Below are positions 34,135-46,525 of a stretch of 64,000 nt of DNA, piece by piece; the stretch's first letter is position 1, and every line of letters starts with the position of its first letter. Under the pieces are notes generated by a model. That model ran no database searches. It saw only the letters and a program-made list of their open reading frames with translations, and was not told the DNA's origin. Origin of the DNA: Eremomyces bilateralis CBS 781.70. Its lineage: Eukaryota; Ascomycota; Dothideomycetes; Eremomycetales; Eremomycetaceae. The DNA is taken from NCBI RefSeq assembly GCF_010015585.1, contig NW_022985068.1, forward strand, positions 1,939,911 through 2,003,910, given 5' to 3'. The translations under genes and the position numbers were made by a program.

Positions 34135-36310
34135 CTGAATGGAAACAGTTGCCGTGGACTCACACCGAGGATTTTGTGAATCTGTGGGAGCTGCATATTA
34201 TGTACTGCGCGACAGGAGACTGTTGGATCGAGTGGAGAGTCCAGTCATACATCGTCAATTGATGCCTTACTATGCCTCAGGCCAAAATCACCTTTTGCAT
34301 GTCTGTAACAACATGGAATTCAGAAATGAGGAGTTAGTCATTATTATTAATATCATTTTATGCGTCCGGTCGATAATACGGAATCCTCTCTCTTGGGTCC
34401 GAATACCAATACGGTTGGGTATTGAATTGATATTTGGCCGGAACACTTGGTAGTTAACTTCGCTAGTCAAGTCTCCTCCGTTGATCAAGCAATGATCGGT
34501 TTCACCTCCGTAGTCAGTGACCAACGGGACCACTTTTGAACTCTCCCCTTAACAGTTCTATATCTGCCAGCCATACTCTATAGTGGAGCTTATCCAGCAT
34601 AAAAACAATTAGGTTGAAGTGTACGCATCTAACCTCTGGCAAATCTCAGCTTGGGCTACGTTAGCAGCACTGATGTCTCATAGCACTCTCATCCGCGAAG
34701 ATTAAAAGCGAGACGGTATTCTGTCCGGAAACGGTAAGCAGCGCGCTCAAGATCGCGGCAATAGTGAGAGATATTCAGTGTGGCATCTTCATATGGTGTT
34801 AGAACCCGAAACCAAACCCGAAACCAACGCAGTCCGCTTCACCATAGTGGAATGAATGCAACTGACATGTAACATTGAAGGAGATGCCGAGTAAAGAAAA
34901 TTGTCAGAGAAATGGACTCAGAGACACTTGAATCCCCATATTGAGCAGATGTTCATGCAGGAATTGCCCAAATGCCCAGGTATCACGAATGCTCCCCTTG
35001 AAGAACGAAGTCCCGTGTCCAGGTAATGTTATGACTAAAGGAACTGTTCACGAAACTAGGAATCTGTGCCACCAGTCCGGACAAAAGAACGGCCATTACT
35101 CACTTGACTCGAGGACATATGCCCGTCCATAGCAGAACGGGTTCATGCCATCTAGAGCAAGCTTATCCAAGCAAGTCTAGCTAAGACAAAAGAGAAGACA
35201 AAAAGAGGACTTGGAAACATGAGAAGATTGAGTCTCGACATGACGTCGCGAGGATGTACCGGTTGATGCCACTGGGTGACATCGAGTGGGAGCCTAGGCC
35301 ATAACATAGGATGTGGTGAGAAAAGATATGTATCCGCGCAGTACTCGTTACCTAGGTTCTAGCCCCGAGTCTCCTCAGGGATGGTTCCCAGGGTTTCGGC
35401 AGCACCATTGCAGCAATGATATCCTTCTACATCCGCGGACGGCTGCAGACAGCATGTGCCTGGATATTTGACACCTGCATGCAGACTCCAAACCCTGGAG
35501 CCACCGCAGCATATACAGGTATCGTCCTCACATGCACTCCCTGTTCGGAGGCTTCACCGGTTCATTCAGCCTATCTATCCGTATACATGGACACTATTAG
35601 CTGTCGTCCACGGCCTCTGGGGTGGATTCCGCCTCGGTTTCCAACGGCCACGCCCCGCGAGTAGGAGGTGGCATGCGACACGCGGCACATCGCACGAGGT
35701 ACGAGATTCAGCCCCTCAGTGCGCCCAGCTCATGGTTGGCGGGAGGGAAGGAGGGAGGGAGGGAGGGAGGGAGGGAGGGAGGAGCGGGCCTTACCGTGTC
35801 TGGATTGGTCCGGTCCGCGAGGTTGCTGCCTAGTCTAAATGATTTGGCAGGGGTTGGAAGAGCCTATGAGAGGGTTGTGTAACCACACGAATGTGAGAAT
35901 TGGCAAAGGCTGCCAGACAAGGTTGGGGGTCGAAGAACATCGGAGATGGTAGCGGTACTTGAACATGCACGCTGTATATGAGATGTCGTTGGGAGTAGGG
36001 CAAGGTCCCATCGGGAGTACCTCGGTAGAGTTAGGGTACTCCCACCATGCAGTAGCGCAGCGCAGCCACTCCTGGTGTGACGTGTCGGATTGGGCTCGAT
36101 TTGGTCTTTAGATGGATGAAGAAGGACACGGGGGAGGCGTTTGAATTTGTGACTCAAGAAAGCCAAATGCTAGTATTGTACACGCGAAATACGCTGTATC
36201 TTCGCTAAATGGATGTCCCACGCTAAACCATGCTCAAAATTCAAACAGACCGCTTGGGCACCTACCCATCCACGACCTGCAAAACAATCGCGAGATGAAT
36301 CCAATCATCT
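34135..36310. other. Intergenic, 2.2 kb, with a GGGA microsatellite
   Basis: The left part is the promoter of the threonyl-tRNA synthetase gene, and the right part is the 3' side of the mitoribosomal protein gene. No gene was seen. A segment at 34399-34424 resembles 23188-23212. The GGGA repeat at 35741-35783 is listed separately. Confidence 0.5.
35741..35783 (+). repeat. (GGGA)n microsatellite, G-quadruplex prone
   Basis: About ten gggA units with one interruption (ggaagg) form a run of closely spaced G triplets. Four or more G triplets separated by one base are the classical pattern for an intramolecular G-quadruplex. Confidence 0.9.
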
Positions 36311-37606
36311 TCACGTATCCACTCTTGTAGGAATCTTGACCTGCCCCCTCTTTCGGTCCTCGTGCGGGAATCCGTACCGCCATCCCACCCCAGCGGGACT
36401 CCTCCCGTTCTTCCCGACCGAGTCGACACTGATATCCTTGAACCGGAACTCATGCCTCTTCCCCGGCACGACCGTGACCTGCCTTTTCTCCCGCTCCATC
36501 ATCTTCTGTTTCCTCCGTTCTCGGTCCTGGATCTCCCGCCGCTCCCGCTCGTCGATCAGATTCTGCCGCACGGCCGGTGGAAAATTCCGTTCCCGATGCT
36601 CTTCGATGAGCTGCGGGTGAGGGATCCGGGCGTCGGCAGGGAGGAGATCGGTGTTGAAGGCTCGACCAGCGTCAGCGCGTGTGAAGTCGCGTGACTCAGA
36701 GGTAGGGTAGAAGATTTGTTGGGTGGTATGTGAATGTACGGGTAGGTCGTTGATGTCTTCGTGTGGCTGAGGGTCGTTGGGGATATAAGGGGTGGTCGGG
36801 AGCATATTCAAGACGGCTTGGGCATAAGGTTTCGCGAGAGATTTCCCCTAGTGGCAGGTGTTAGAATGATCCGCTAAGTAGCTTTCAACGAAGTTTTTCT
36901 TTCCGGGTTGCGGTATCAGTGCAAATAATTTGTAACCATGTGGTTGTCTTCAAGACTAATCGAAAATATTGGAGCTCATCATATAAAGGCGGGCAATTGG
37001 GGAAGAAAAAAAGGACGAAGATCAACTCACATCTTTCTGCCAATCCTTTTCTATCTGCTTCATCCTGACCACCGCGCCTACCCTCTCCATCGATACGGAG
37101 AACTCAGCGCTCACCGAGCGCACACTGCTTCCGTTCACCACTACTCGATTGTAAATCTCCTCTCGGAGCTCTTCACTGAGGACTGACTGGCTGCGGAACT
37201 GCGTATTTAGGGGGAACGGCATCAGATCTTCCAGCCTTTCAGGTGGCAGTTGACCATCACTGGTGGCATTTGCCTCCGATCCTTCCTCGCCCTTTCTTGT
37301 GTTCAGTCGAAATAGCTTGCCACTGGGCGAGTACGCGTTCAGGTAATTTGTTGATCCATGTAATGGATCTTTGAACGCGCTTCCAGGACCTTCGAGCCAG
37401 CCATCGGCGAGTGCTTTGAGCGATAGCTCCTCCTCTTCCATGGGTTTGAGCACCTCCCCTTTTTCAGCGGTTGCTTCGAGTTTGCGAAAGTAGTGGGATG
37501 AGCGGGTAGATGTTCGCGAGATTGATAGGCTGGAGAGTTGGGAGCAGGAGGTGAAGCGGGTGAGAGAACTGCTCCCACGCCGAAGCGCGTGTTGTGGAGC
37601 AGCCAT
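36311..37606 (-). CDS. Mitochondrial small ribosomal subunit protein, mS35/Bot1-like
   Basis: Exons 37606-37031 and 36847-36311 give 370 residues with a 183-base intron joining QIEKDWQKD to GKSLAKPYAQAVLNML. The N terminus MAAPQHALRRGSSSLTRFTS has many Arg and Ser and no acidic residues over the first 40 positions, typical of a mitochondrial import signal. The body has the family patterns YLNAYSPSGKLFRLNTRKG, LMPFPLNTQFRSQSVLSEEL and the helical SVSAEFSVSMERVGAVVRMK. The tail is strongly charged (IDERERREIQDRERRKQKMM). It matches the eukaryotic mitochondrial regulator family (S. pombe Bot1, mitoribosomal S35), a small-subunit protein needed for mitochondrial translation. Confidence 0.88.
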
Positions 37607-39448
37607 ATCAATGGGTGTTGGCTGAAGGTGATGCTATGAATGGAATTGCCTCTCAAATATTGTAGGTTTTCTAACTTTTGCGGAAGAATTGAAGTTTGAT
37701 GAGAATAATACTGTATATTGCGAAAAGTTTGTGTTGCAGTCAAAACCCATCTCATCCACCTTTCAGTTTTCACCAGCTCAGATATGGAAGCCGAGGATTA
37801 ACCGTTCCGTCCCTGGCCTCACGGCTACCACTCAGGGGTACCTGAACGTAGTATGTCGGTTGGGCTGTTGCTTGTTGATGCAGATGGTGGACTAGATACT
37901 GGCAAGTCGGATTCTGCAGGATTTATTACGTGTATCAAGTTTCTATCATATGCATCGTAGCTGCTGCAGATAATACTCTAGAACCCGGAGGACTCCAACC
38001 TCGCCGGAGATATGGCTGTTCTGGGAGTGCAACACGACAATGAAGACCTGCATATGCATCTCAACCGGTTTCGTAGGAGCTATACCATACATTAGATTGT
38101 CTAATGCCATGAGGGCATTTAGATGATGGTGCTCGAGTTGTAACATCATATCACAAAATTGCATCTAAATTCAATCCAGTGTATTCACTCCATGTCATTC
38201 ATTGAATTCGCTAACAAGGAAATAGCCATATGCCAGACCACCAGTCCAATGATGATTTGGGCAGGATCCCAATGTACATTATGCCGTTATGCCCATGCAC
38301 GCAAGGAGACAATGCGCCATCAAAGATCCGGTCCTAGTGAATGAATGGGGAAAACACCTCATATGATCAAGCGCTCCGGGGCCAGGCGTTTTAGAAACCT
38401 GAAGAATCCCCGTAAGCACCCCTAACCTAGGAGACCGTGAAAAAAGTCGATAATGACAGACTCCAGGATGATGTGCACCTCCAAATGAGATGGAAAACCA
38501 TGATGTGTGTACTCTTGCGTTTCATGCCGTCTAACTGTAAGGAAAAAGAAAGGGGAAAACCAGGGACCGTACGGTCCTGGGAAGAGAATCCGAGATCCGA
38601 AGGGTTTAGGGCAACAACCTCATTAGGATCCACCGCAGCGGAAAGTGACCTTGGTGTTGCAAAGAGCATTTCGGGATAGTGGTCGCTGTAGCCCTTCCCG
38701 CCACATCCTCCTGATCACTTGAGGTCGCCGTCCATGCACCTTCAAGATGCTCTTAGGGGAACAGCTTGTGAACGCCAGTGTGCAACTCCGCATACAGCAA
38801 AATGAGACCGAAAAAGAGGGTATTCTAGCGTGTCAACACAAATCCGACATCGGGACATCGAATCGTATCGTGTGAGATCGACCTGCACCCCATTTGAAGA
38901 ACATAAAGACCATAGAAAGGAAGAGAAACGCCATGTTTGGATATGCGTCCCTCATGCTGCGCCATGTGAATGGTCGCTGAACGTAACAGTCCAGCCCAAT
39001 GATGCGCAGCCATGTACTCCCCCTGATGGGGATCTCCTTTGTTTCCTCCTTATGACCCCATAGAAAAGAAAACAACCCAATAAGGCATGCCATGCCCATG
39101 ATTTCCTTCCGAGGGCTCAGAAACACTCCATAGCACCGGCCTCGTTGAAAATGGAAATCGGCAGCAGAGGGAATCTTGTGCGGAAAGGACAGAATGCGGA
39201 AAAGAAGCGGGAAACAAAGCAAATGTGAGATGCCAATTCCTCCAGAAACGACTGACATGAGCCATGCCGAGAAAACCCGTCGCAATGCCGTGGAAACCCC
39301 ACAAGCCAAACAAAACCACCATCTTCCCCGTGTGTATGCTCACGAAGGGCACCATATCAACCTGCTAGTGCACCACGCTCGACTCCATGCAAACAAACCC
39401 CAATCCAAGCACCCGGCTGCTGGTGCCGAAATGATCCATCCCCGTTTT
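37607..39448. other. Intergenic, 1.8 kb
   Basis: The promoter of the mitoribosomal gene lies on the left and the 3' untranslated region of the Whi3-like gene on the right. Frames at 38833-39355 are hydrophobic on the minus strand but short, overlapping in several frames and without family pattern, so I do not call a gene. Confidence 0.45.
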
Positions 39449-41164
39449 TTATCTACCCATCATGTACGCCGAATAATCATTTCCCATACCGTGAAAACCA
39501 TTGCTCCCTGCGCCACCTCCAGGGATTGGCTGCCGCATCGCCCCACCGATCGGCGGGCCGAATGCAGATGCAGATGGGCTGAACATGCCCAACCCCGCGG
39601 AAGAGCTGCCAATTGGACCAGCCAACCCTGGTGGCGCGGCGAGTCCAGGGGGAGGACCACTGGCGGAAGGAAAACCTGGAGGGGCTCCCATATTGCCAAC
39701 GTGGCCGCCTTGAGGAGTGAGTGGGGTGGTCGGGGCGACGTTGGTGTTGTTGTTCTGGATGGAACGAACACCGAGAGGGTTCTTGGAAAAGGAAAGGCGA
39801 ATGCCACCTTTGACACTGTTGTGAAGAGGATGACCGTATAGTTCATTGAGAGCCTTGGTCGCAAACGAGACATCCTCGAACTCGACGAAGCACATCGGTC
39901 CGTTTTGCTTGGTACGGAAGCAGAGACGCTTGTAGCCTCGCTGTTTGGAGAACATGGCTTTCAACTCGTCTTCGGAGGTGTCGATCGGGAGGTTACCAAC
40001 GTACAACGTGTTGCACGGGGGATTCTGGTCGGCCGGATTCACCGGTGGGTAGTTGTGACGTTGGTAGGGTTTCGGGTTGATGTGAAATGGCCCAGTAGCT
40101 CCGATCCCGCTCATGGGAGATTGCAGCGACGTTGGTGAGAGGGCACCGTTGGGGGATTGCATCGGCATTCGTGGCGATGCAAAGCTCGACATCGGCGGCG
40201 ATGGCTCCCGGCTTCCTCGGTTGACATGCTCCACGGTGTTCAGGGACAAGCCGTTGAATCGGGAGATGGGAAGTTGCGGATTCGTTGGACGGCGGGAGGA
40301 AACCGCATGGTTCTCTCCGCTCTTCGCATATGCGACGGGATCTTTGAGAAGCTTCCCCGTCTCTTCATCTTCGACGTTGATCATGGACTTGCTCGACACA
40401 AAGGTGTTCCCGATGGGCGATTGAGGAGAAAACAGGCTCGACAAATGCGGGTTCGGCTCCGGCATGGCAAACGAATCGGATGTCAACCCTTGAACTCCGT
40501 TCGGAGGGGACATCTTCTCCATGGACTGGAACGTATCATTGTATCGGGACGGTTGCCGATTGGCATGCCCGTTCGGTGGGGACATCTGGCCAGAGATGGA
40601 TCCGTGACGGGCGAGCGAGTGATCCACCGTGTTTCGTCGGCCATTAAAGTAGCCGGTGAATTCCTGCTGGAGCACTTCGACCACCATGTTGGCATCGTTC
40701 GAGGTGTTGGCTTTGCCATGCAACCGATCGGTGGCTTCGTTGGCGCCATTGAGCGTGCGGAATCGTGCGACCGCTGACACAAAGCCGTGGTCCTCCGGAA
40801 TGTCCGCGCCGATGAAGTCGACATTGATCAGATCCTTGGCGAAAAGGAGCATGCTCCGCAGGGTTTCGATGGTGGTGCTGCGCGGGAGCCTGCGAAGGAG
40901 GATGGTCGGAGCAAAGTCCGTGTCGGGATTGCTCACCGGATGTTCCAACATGCTGAAGGACAGCAGGCTCCCGCTCTTGTCCCCGACAGCCTTGCGATCA
41001 CCTCCAATGGGAGGCAAACCGTAACCGTGGGAGACTCCCGCTGCTCCAAATCCGTCCGTAAAGGTTTGTTGGGGAGGCGAGTTCGAGGAGGGAAATACGG
41101 GGAGGAAGGAGCCAGTGACGGCCCCATTGGAACTCGTGCTGCTCGGACTTGGCCCACCGGCCAT
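39449..41164 (-). CDS. Whi3-like RNA-binding protein
   Basis: Single exon of 571 residues. The C-terminal RNA recognition motif lies at about residues 385-460, with RNP2 NTLYVGNLPI and RNP1-like GPMCFVEFED and the helix ATKALNELYGHPL. A degenerate RRM-like segment lies near residue 84 (APTILLRRLPRSTTIETLRSML). The linker is Ser/Pro/Asn-rich, with repeated SPPNG and SPQSP words. The tail is Gly/Pro/Met-rich (PPGLAAPPGLAGPIG) and prone to disorder. This matches the Whi3/Whi4 family, which binds cyclin and other mRNAs and forms condensates controlling cell-cycle start, and in filamentous fungi nuclear cycle and polarity. The frame is open upstream of MAGGPSPSSTSS but I chose the first ATG of the frame. 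A 5' leader intron is possible. Confidence 0.88.
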   Translation of the reverse strand: MAGGPSPSSTSSNGAVTGSFLPVFPSSNSPPQQTFTDGFGAAGVSHGYGLPPIGGDRKAVGDKSGSLLSFSMLEHPVSNPDTDFAPTILLRRLPRSTTIETLRSMLLFAKDLINVDFIGADIPEDHGFVSAVARFRTLNGANEATDRLHGKANTSNDANMVVEVLQQEFTGYFNGRRNTVDHSLARHGSISGQMSPPNGHANRQPSRYNDTFQSMEKMSPPNGVQGLTSDSFAMPEPNPHLSSLFSPQSPIGNTFVSSKSMINVEDEETGKLLKDPVAYAKSGENHAVSSRRPTNPQLPISRFNGLSLNTVEHVNRGSREPSPPMSSFASPRMPMQSPNGALSPTSLQSPMSGIGATGPFHINPKPYQRHNYPPVNPADQNPPCNTLYVGNLPIDTSEDELKAMFSKQRGYKRLCFRTKQNGPMCFVEFEDVSFATKALNELYGHPLHNSVKGGIRLSFSKNPLGVRSIQNNNTNVAPTTPLTPQGGHVGNMGAPPGFPSASGPPPGLAAPPGLAGPIGSSSAGLGMFSPSASAFGPPIGGAMRQPIPGGGAGSNGFHGMGNDYSAYMMGR

Positions 41165-43632
41165 GTCGACGATCGTGGGGTCGCCAGGCGACAAACTTAG
41201 AATGGCGGCGGTGGAAAGACGCAGGCGTCGACGGCGAGACCGCTGCGATTATATAGCCAGTCGAAGCGGACGTGCAGCTCTAGCATGCGCGACAACCACG
41301 CCCGAGGTGCCGCGATTGGGATTGGCAAGCGATGTGGTTCGAAATGCAGTCGGGTGGATGCGTGTTCTGCTCGCGATCGACTCGAATTCCCTCGACGGTG
41401 TCGTGGCGGAGCCCGTCGAACATGAAGGATTGAATGGCGATGCGGGATAGGGAGGACGAAGGCGCAATCGGACGGTGAGTTGACAATGGGTACTCGGACT
41501 CGGGGCTGCAAAGCTGGCGTGGGACGGATCAGGTAAGACTTCGGAAAGGAAAAGTTACGGTTGGTGAGAGAGGGTGAAGGTTTCAAATGGGAAGATGACG
41601 GCAATGTCTCAGAAAGTTTCGAGGTGCGACCGAGACGGCACCACCACCAGCAATCGACTCACACGCTACATCAACCCAGGTCCCATATGCAGCATGCGAC
41701 AGCTTCCTTAGAGACCTGCGGGCTGCGAGTTGCGACCTTGCCGCTTGCGCAGGATGAGCGGTTGGCCAGGACAGGGAAACAAGGCTAGGCAACGTTGCCA
41801 ATAGAACTTAGAACTTTAGAAGGGGGAGATCCGGCCGTGCAGGACTCAGCAGGAGGGCATGCGACAGGATCCTCACGGTGATTGGGAGACTTCAAGAACA
41901 AAAGGGCCAGAGGGGTGAGAGGCAATTCCTCTTCAATGTCCAGACCACAGGCAGCGAGGATGCACTGAACCGATGAGTGGAATCCCCAGTAACCCAGGAG
42001 TTGTAGTCAGTACCCACTCTCCAGTAGACCCGATAGTAGCGGAGCTAAGGCAGTAGTGTTGAGGCTTGGAGGGAACTCAAGGATTCTTGGGAATGGTGGA
42101 AGTGATGGAGGAGGGGGGGCCGGGGGCCATGGACTGGGGGTGATTAGGGGATTGGAGGGAGAGTTTACGGCTTGAATCACTTGAATGGCAGGGCTGGGAG
42201 ATGAGTGACGAGTTACGAGGATGGGCAATGGAGAGATGGAGAGGTGGAGGCCGGGAGGGGGGGAGGGGAGCGTGCACTGGGCCACTACTCACTAGTTCAG
42301 TGGAAGCCAATCTGCCCAATGATAAGATAAAGACTGCAGAAGTTCTGAAGTTCTTGCCTGAAATTCTGAGTTCTGGGGAACTGGTTGTCGATAATTCAAT
42401 ATGCCTACATCCGATGGGATGGATTTGGTGGCAAGGACTGGGGATGGTGGAGGGGATAACGATGATGGAACTCGGAGCCTGATGGCTATGCTGTGGTAAG
42501 TACCTGTCCTCTAACAGATTACAGAACTGAATGGATCGTTCGAGGTGAGGCAGTGCGCCAAAGTCCAAAACACAGGAACCGAACAATGAGAGTAGCCATG
42601 CTCCATTATCGTAAGTACAGGTATTCACCAAGTACCGTACAGTGTACACACCACATACGGTCGTCTACCTGAATCATAGGGCAGGCAATGGATAATTAAG
42701 ACAAGCGGAATATCACTGTATCGACTTTGTTTGCCCGAGAACAATGAAGACTGGGCATTCCTTGCAGAAAGCTCGCATGCAGATATCAACACATCGTATG
42801 TCTCATATGCGTATCATGCCGGGCATCACCCTGCGGTAGTAGGTGGCAACACGACGAGTCCAATATCACACATCGTCGTTCCAAAGTCGCAACAATTGGT
42901 ACTTGAGGTACTTACCTACCAACCTCGAATCAAGGCACGATCATCTTTCACATGTATGGGAGTAGACATTAAACTCCGTTTCAAAATTCTAGAATTCTAT
43001 GCTTCCAACTCTTTCGCAGTGGCATTCGATTCGCGCTAATATCACGCCTTCGAGTCGGGTTTAGGGCAAGTTGACTTATCACGATTTTCCTGTCCTCCCG
43101 CCTCGCATGCGCCGGCGCATAGGGAGAGGCCAGATAATGGTATGTAATAGTGATGTGCTACAGAGTCAGGAAGAGTCCAGATGCACGCCCCCGAGCCCCT
43201 CCAGTTCGCTCTCAGCCTCAAGGATGAAGGGCTACTCTCTGGCGGAGTCTCCAAGTTCTCTCCACTTCATTTCGTCAGCAGTCAGTGAAGTCTCGAGGAA
43301 TAGCAATAAATATTACCTTGCCGGTTCTCCGTACTTACCGATCAGTGTCATAAATACCTTCCCAGGGATCCAAGGGTGAGAGAGCAGAATTGCAACGAAA
43401 GCCACGTCAGCAAGGATGCGAATTACCTGGCACTCGACCCTTCGTTCCGTGTCTTCTTGTCCTGATACCATTTCAAGATGGACTTGCACATCGCCCCTCC
43501 AGCTCGTGTGCGACGCACACCATCCTTCCGACATAGCCTTCTGCCTTTGAGTGTTTGCGTAATGTTGCCCTCCATAAGCGACGTCTGGATCCCCATGATG
43601 ATAGGATATAATATTTTCTCAACAATTGGTCG

Positions 43633-44184
43633 TCATGAGGACTCCTTTTTGCATAGCCTCAGATTGAAAGGCTGAAGCACGGAAATGAGTCCAGAGTCCT
43701 CAAGTTCAACCAACAAATCCTCCTCTCGATAGTGGTACCAGCCTTCCGGGTTATCGTCTCGCTTGAAGACCATCATCGTACAGGATGTCAATCCCCGAAA
43801 CACCCTGGATACCCCCTCCGATGGCGTATGATTTACGAACGATCGGAGCGGAGGCCAAATCTGCCGTCTCGAGTCAAATATGTGGTGTAGGTTCCACAAC
43901 AGGGTGGGATAGGCCGGAAAGCCCCATTTTCGTTGAGGGAGGGGAAGAATGTCATCTGTGAATCCATCCGCCCCTCCATGGCAGGATTTGAGGATAGATG
44001 TTCCCAGCCCATTTCCAGCGCTACGGCTCCACGTTGAGCGCCAGGTTGGCCTACAGCGAATGAGAGCCGCGAGTCGGTCTTGGTTTGATAACGGTTTCTT
44101 TCGTGGCTTGGTCGCCTCTGTCGCATGTTCTTGTTCTGCCCCCTCCACCACATCGATACCAGGAATTCTTCCCGCCCGTGCCAA
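43633..44184 (-). pseudogene. Coding-like fragment of unknown family, possibly a gene remnant
   Basis: An open frame of 183 codons on the minus strand has a plausible protein composition in its second half (for example KWGFPAYPTLLWNLHHIFD and GWYHYREEDLLVELEDSG) but no upstream continuation that I can join with confidence. I do not recognise the family. It may be the end of a decayed or of a multi-intron gene, or a chance frame. Confidence 0.3.
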
Positions 44185-44611
44185 TCACGTTGTCAACAGG
44201 CACTGCGACACAATGTGAGCATTCGGCATTTCATCCAAAGGCATGTGGTGAAGAGGAGAATGAGAACTGAGATTTGCCAAAAGTCCTCGAGGCTGATAGT
44301 TGCACGGCCTTTCAAAACCCTTGGACTCGGCATATCCGCATGCACCCGCTATGCGGCTATCAACATTTATCCCCCGAGAACACCGAATGGTAGCCATGAC
44401 ACTGGGCGAAGTCCTGTCGAATGGAATCGCACTCGGCATTGCCGTGCCACAGATGCTGCGGAAAATGTCCATGTAGGATCATGAATCTGAAGGACGAGCT
44501 CGGGAAGTGTGGCGTTGTGCAAAGAAACTCTCTCAGACATCGTCCTCGCTATTAATCTTGGTCGGCATGGCTGCTTACGATGCCAATGATATCATGGAGA
44601 ACCTGCTCAAA

Positions 44612-44653
44612 TGCCGCTTGCGAAACGACCGCTTGCGAAACGACCGCTGGCGG
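44612..44653. repeat. 15-base tandem repeat, about 2.7 units
   Basis: The unit gaccgcttgcgaaac appears as one slightly changed copy, one perfect copy and one partial copy (gaccgctggcgg). Confidence 0.75.
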
Positions 44654-45296
44654 CCTGATTGACACAGGTGGATTATCGTGATTCTCAGCACCACCGTCTT
44701 ACCTATTGAGGATGTTGCAAAGGGTCGGGGAAGTTGCCCGATAACTTGCGCGACGCGAAACCTGCGATTTGAGATGTACGGCATATTTTCTGGCAGCCTG
44801 GCACCTCAACCTTGTTGGCGAGAGTCGAGGCTCGAAAGTCGTAACCAATGGGACGTCGCTGTCATACCCTCTACAGCTGTCACCTTGCCCGCGGAAGGAT
44901 TTCATTCCTGGGGATATTGACATCCTTTCCAACGTCGGGACATATATCTGCCTTTGGACCAATCCGCAGAAGCCCTTCTTGCAGCGGATTTGACTGGATG
45001 AGGGGGGGTTCATTTGATCTCTATTCACACCACTCAGGAAGTCCACATCCTCTCGGACCTTCGCGAAACGCAGAGACTGAACTGCCGTTGGGCACAATTC
45101 ATCCGAATGGTTGCCACGTGGAACCATCCAGCGATTCTTCTCTGGACTCCTATCCTCGAACGCTGCACCTTTTCGTTCCTTAAATCGATGCTTCTAACCG
45201 CCTCAGGAAGTATCCCGAATCCCGCGATGTTTCTCAAAAGGATGGGTGCAGACACGGCTCATAGGCTGATCGAGCACAACACTTTACACCACCAGT

Positions 45297-45476
45297 CTAG
45301 ACTCTGGACCTCACATCAGATGAGAAGGAATATGGAACGATCGGTGAGACGACAGGATAGAGCCGGAACCAATCAAGTTGTACAAATGTATCTTGCCATT
45401 TTCGTACATAGGCACCAGGAGATGCCTCCGAGTCCTCGGACTTGTGCTTGTGCTCCTGATATCGACCCAGGGTGTG
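45297..45476 (-). pseudogene. Coding-like fragment of unknown family
   Basis: A 59-codon stretch on the minus strand reads like protein, with ASPGAYVRKWQDTFVQLDWF followed by RLYPVVSPIVPYSF. It ends at a stop and has no start. I do not recognise it. It lies 1.1 kb upstream, in transcription order, of the fragment at 43633-44184 and could belong to the same decayed gene. Confidence 0.25.
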
Positions 45477-46429
45477 CGTTGCTGTGGGCTACCTTTTCGT
45501 TCATATAGGGCAGTCTTCAGTGCATGACTTCCTAACCAGTTATCCTATCAAACACTGAACTCTTTTAATGTCGAGTTTGTTTCAGTCAGGGACATGAAAG
45601 CGTGCCCGTCCGATTGGCTGCGGATGGCTGCTCTGATCGGCCAGGCAACAAGACCGCAATTCTGTGGCATTTTTTCTGAACTCCTTTCGGGCCAAATTTA
45701 GGATGAGCACTTATGGTCGAAGATTTATGAAAGTCTCGAAATAAGCGCTAATGATGCAAGCGATTCTAGTGATTACCAGGGTTTCCTCAACGAAAGGATT
45801 CGAATCGACGATGCCGACAAGTGATCAACGGTTTTAACTTTTAACCATCGAAGTTCGATGGAGAGTGGAGCACTGAGCACCATCTCAGGCTCTCAGCTCC
45901 AAAACATTGTTGTGAGTTATTTATATCTAACTAGACTGTTTCTTCCTTGTCCTTATTAGTTGTCGGTTATTCACGCTACAATTAACCAGTCAAGCTTGAA
46001 ATCTTGCATTGGAATAGAACCCGTCGTCTTGCGCTGTTTCCGGAGTCTCTCAAGTCATTCTCATTCTCCAACTTGGACAAGCAAAAGGTCAAAGGAGGCG
46101 AAGTCGGCGTATAAGTTGGTCATCAGCTCTCACCAGTCACCAGCAAAGATCATGAGCGATATATCTGTCTGCTCAGCTGTCAAGTGTCAGTTAGCCCACT
46201 CCATTCACCCTCTGGCGCCTGGCGGAGTCTGGCGTCGGTATACCTACCAAAGTTACTTCACGATCATCCACCAAACCACTGGCGGCCAACCTTATTCCTG
46301 GAATGGGTCTGCAAATGCCAACTTGCCAAGGTCCTGTTCCTGCGTCAACCTCATCGTCGATCCAATCCCATTCATCGCTCCGACTCTAAACTCCATTTGT
46401 ATCCCGCACCCTCGCTTAAGTCTACAATT

Positions 46430-46525
46430 ATGGCGTCGGAGTACCCGATCAACGGATTCCCCATCCGTTCGCCATCGCAAATCCTGAAATCCAAGCCCAA
46501 GATAAGCGAACCCAACGATGCTTAG
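46430..46525 (+). CDS. Small open reading frame, 31 codons, unproven
   Basis: The frame begins MASEYPINGFPIRS and ends KISEPNDA. It has a good start context (acaattATGGCG), lies after a C/T-rich stretch like fungal leaders, and its codons favour C-ending ones. It has no known family. It could be a true micropeptide, the first exon of an undetected gene or a chance frame. Confidence 0.25.
   Translation: MASEYPINGFPIRSPSQILKSKPKISEPNDA

Noticed and set aside
38833-39355. Overlapping minus-strand frames of up to 158 codons with hydrophobic stretches
   Set aside because: Three frames are open over the same DNA, none resembles a family, and the area is the 3' side of the Whi3-like gene.
42007-42649. 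190-codon minus-strand frame rich in Ser and Pro
   Set aside because: Reflects pyrimidine-rich DNA; several overlapping frames are open and no domain pattern exists.
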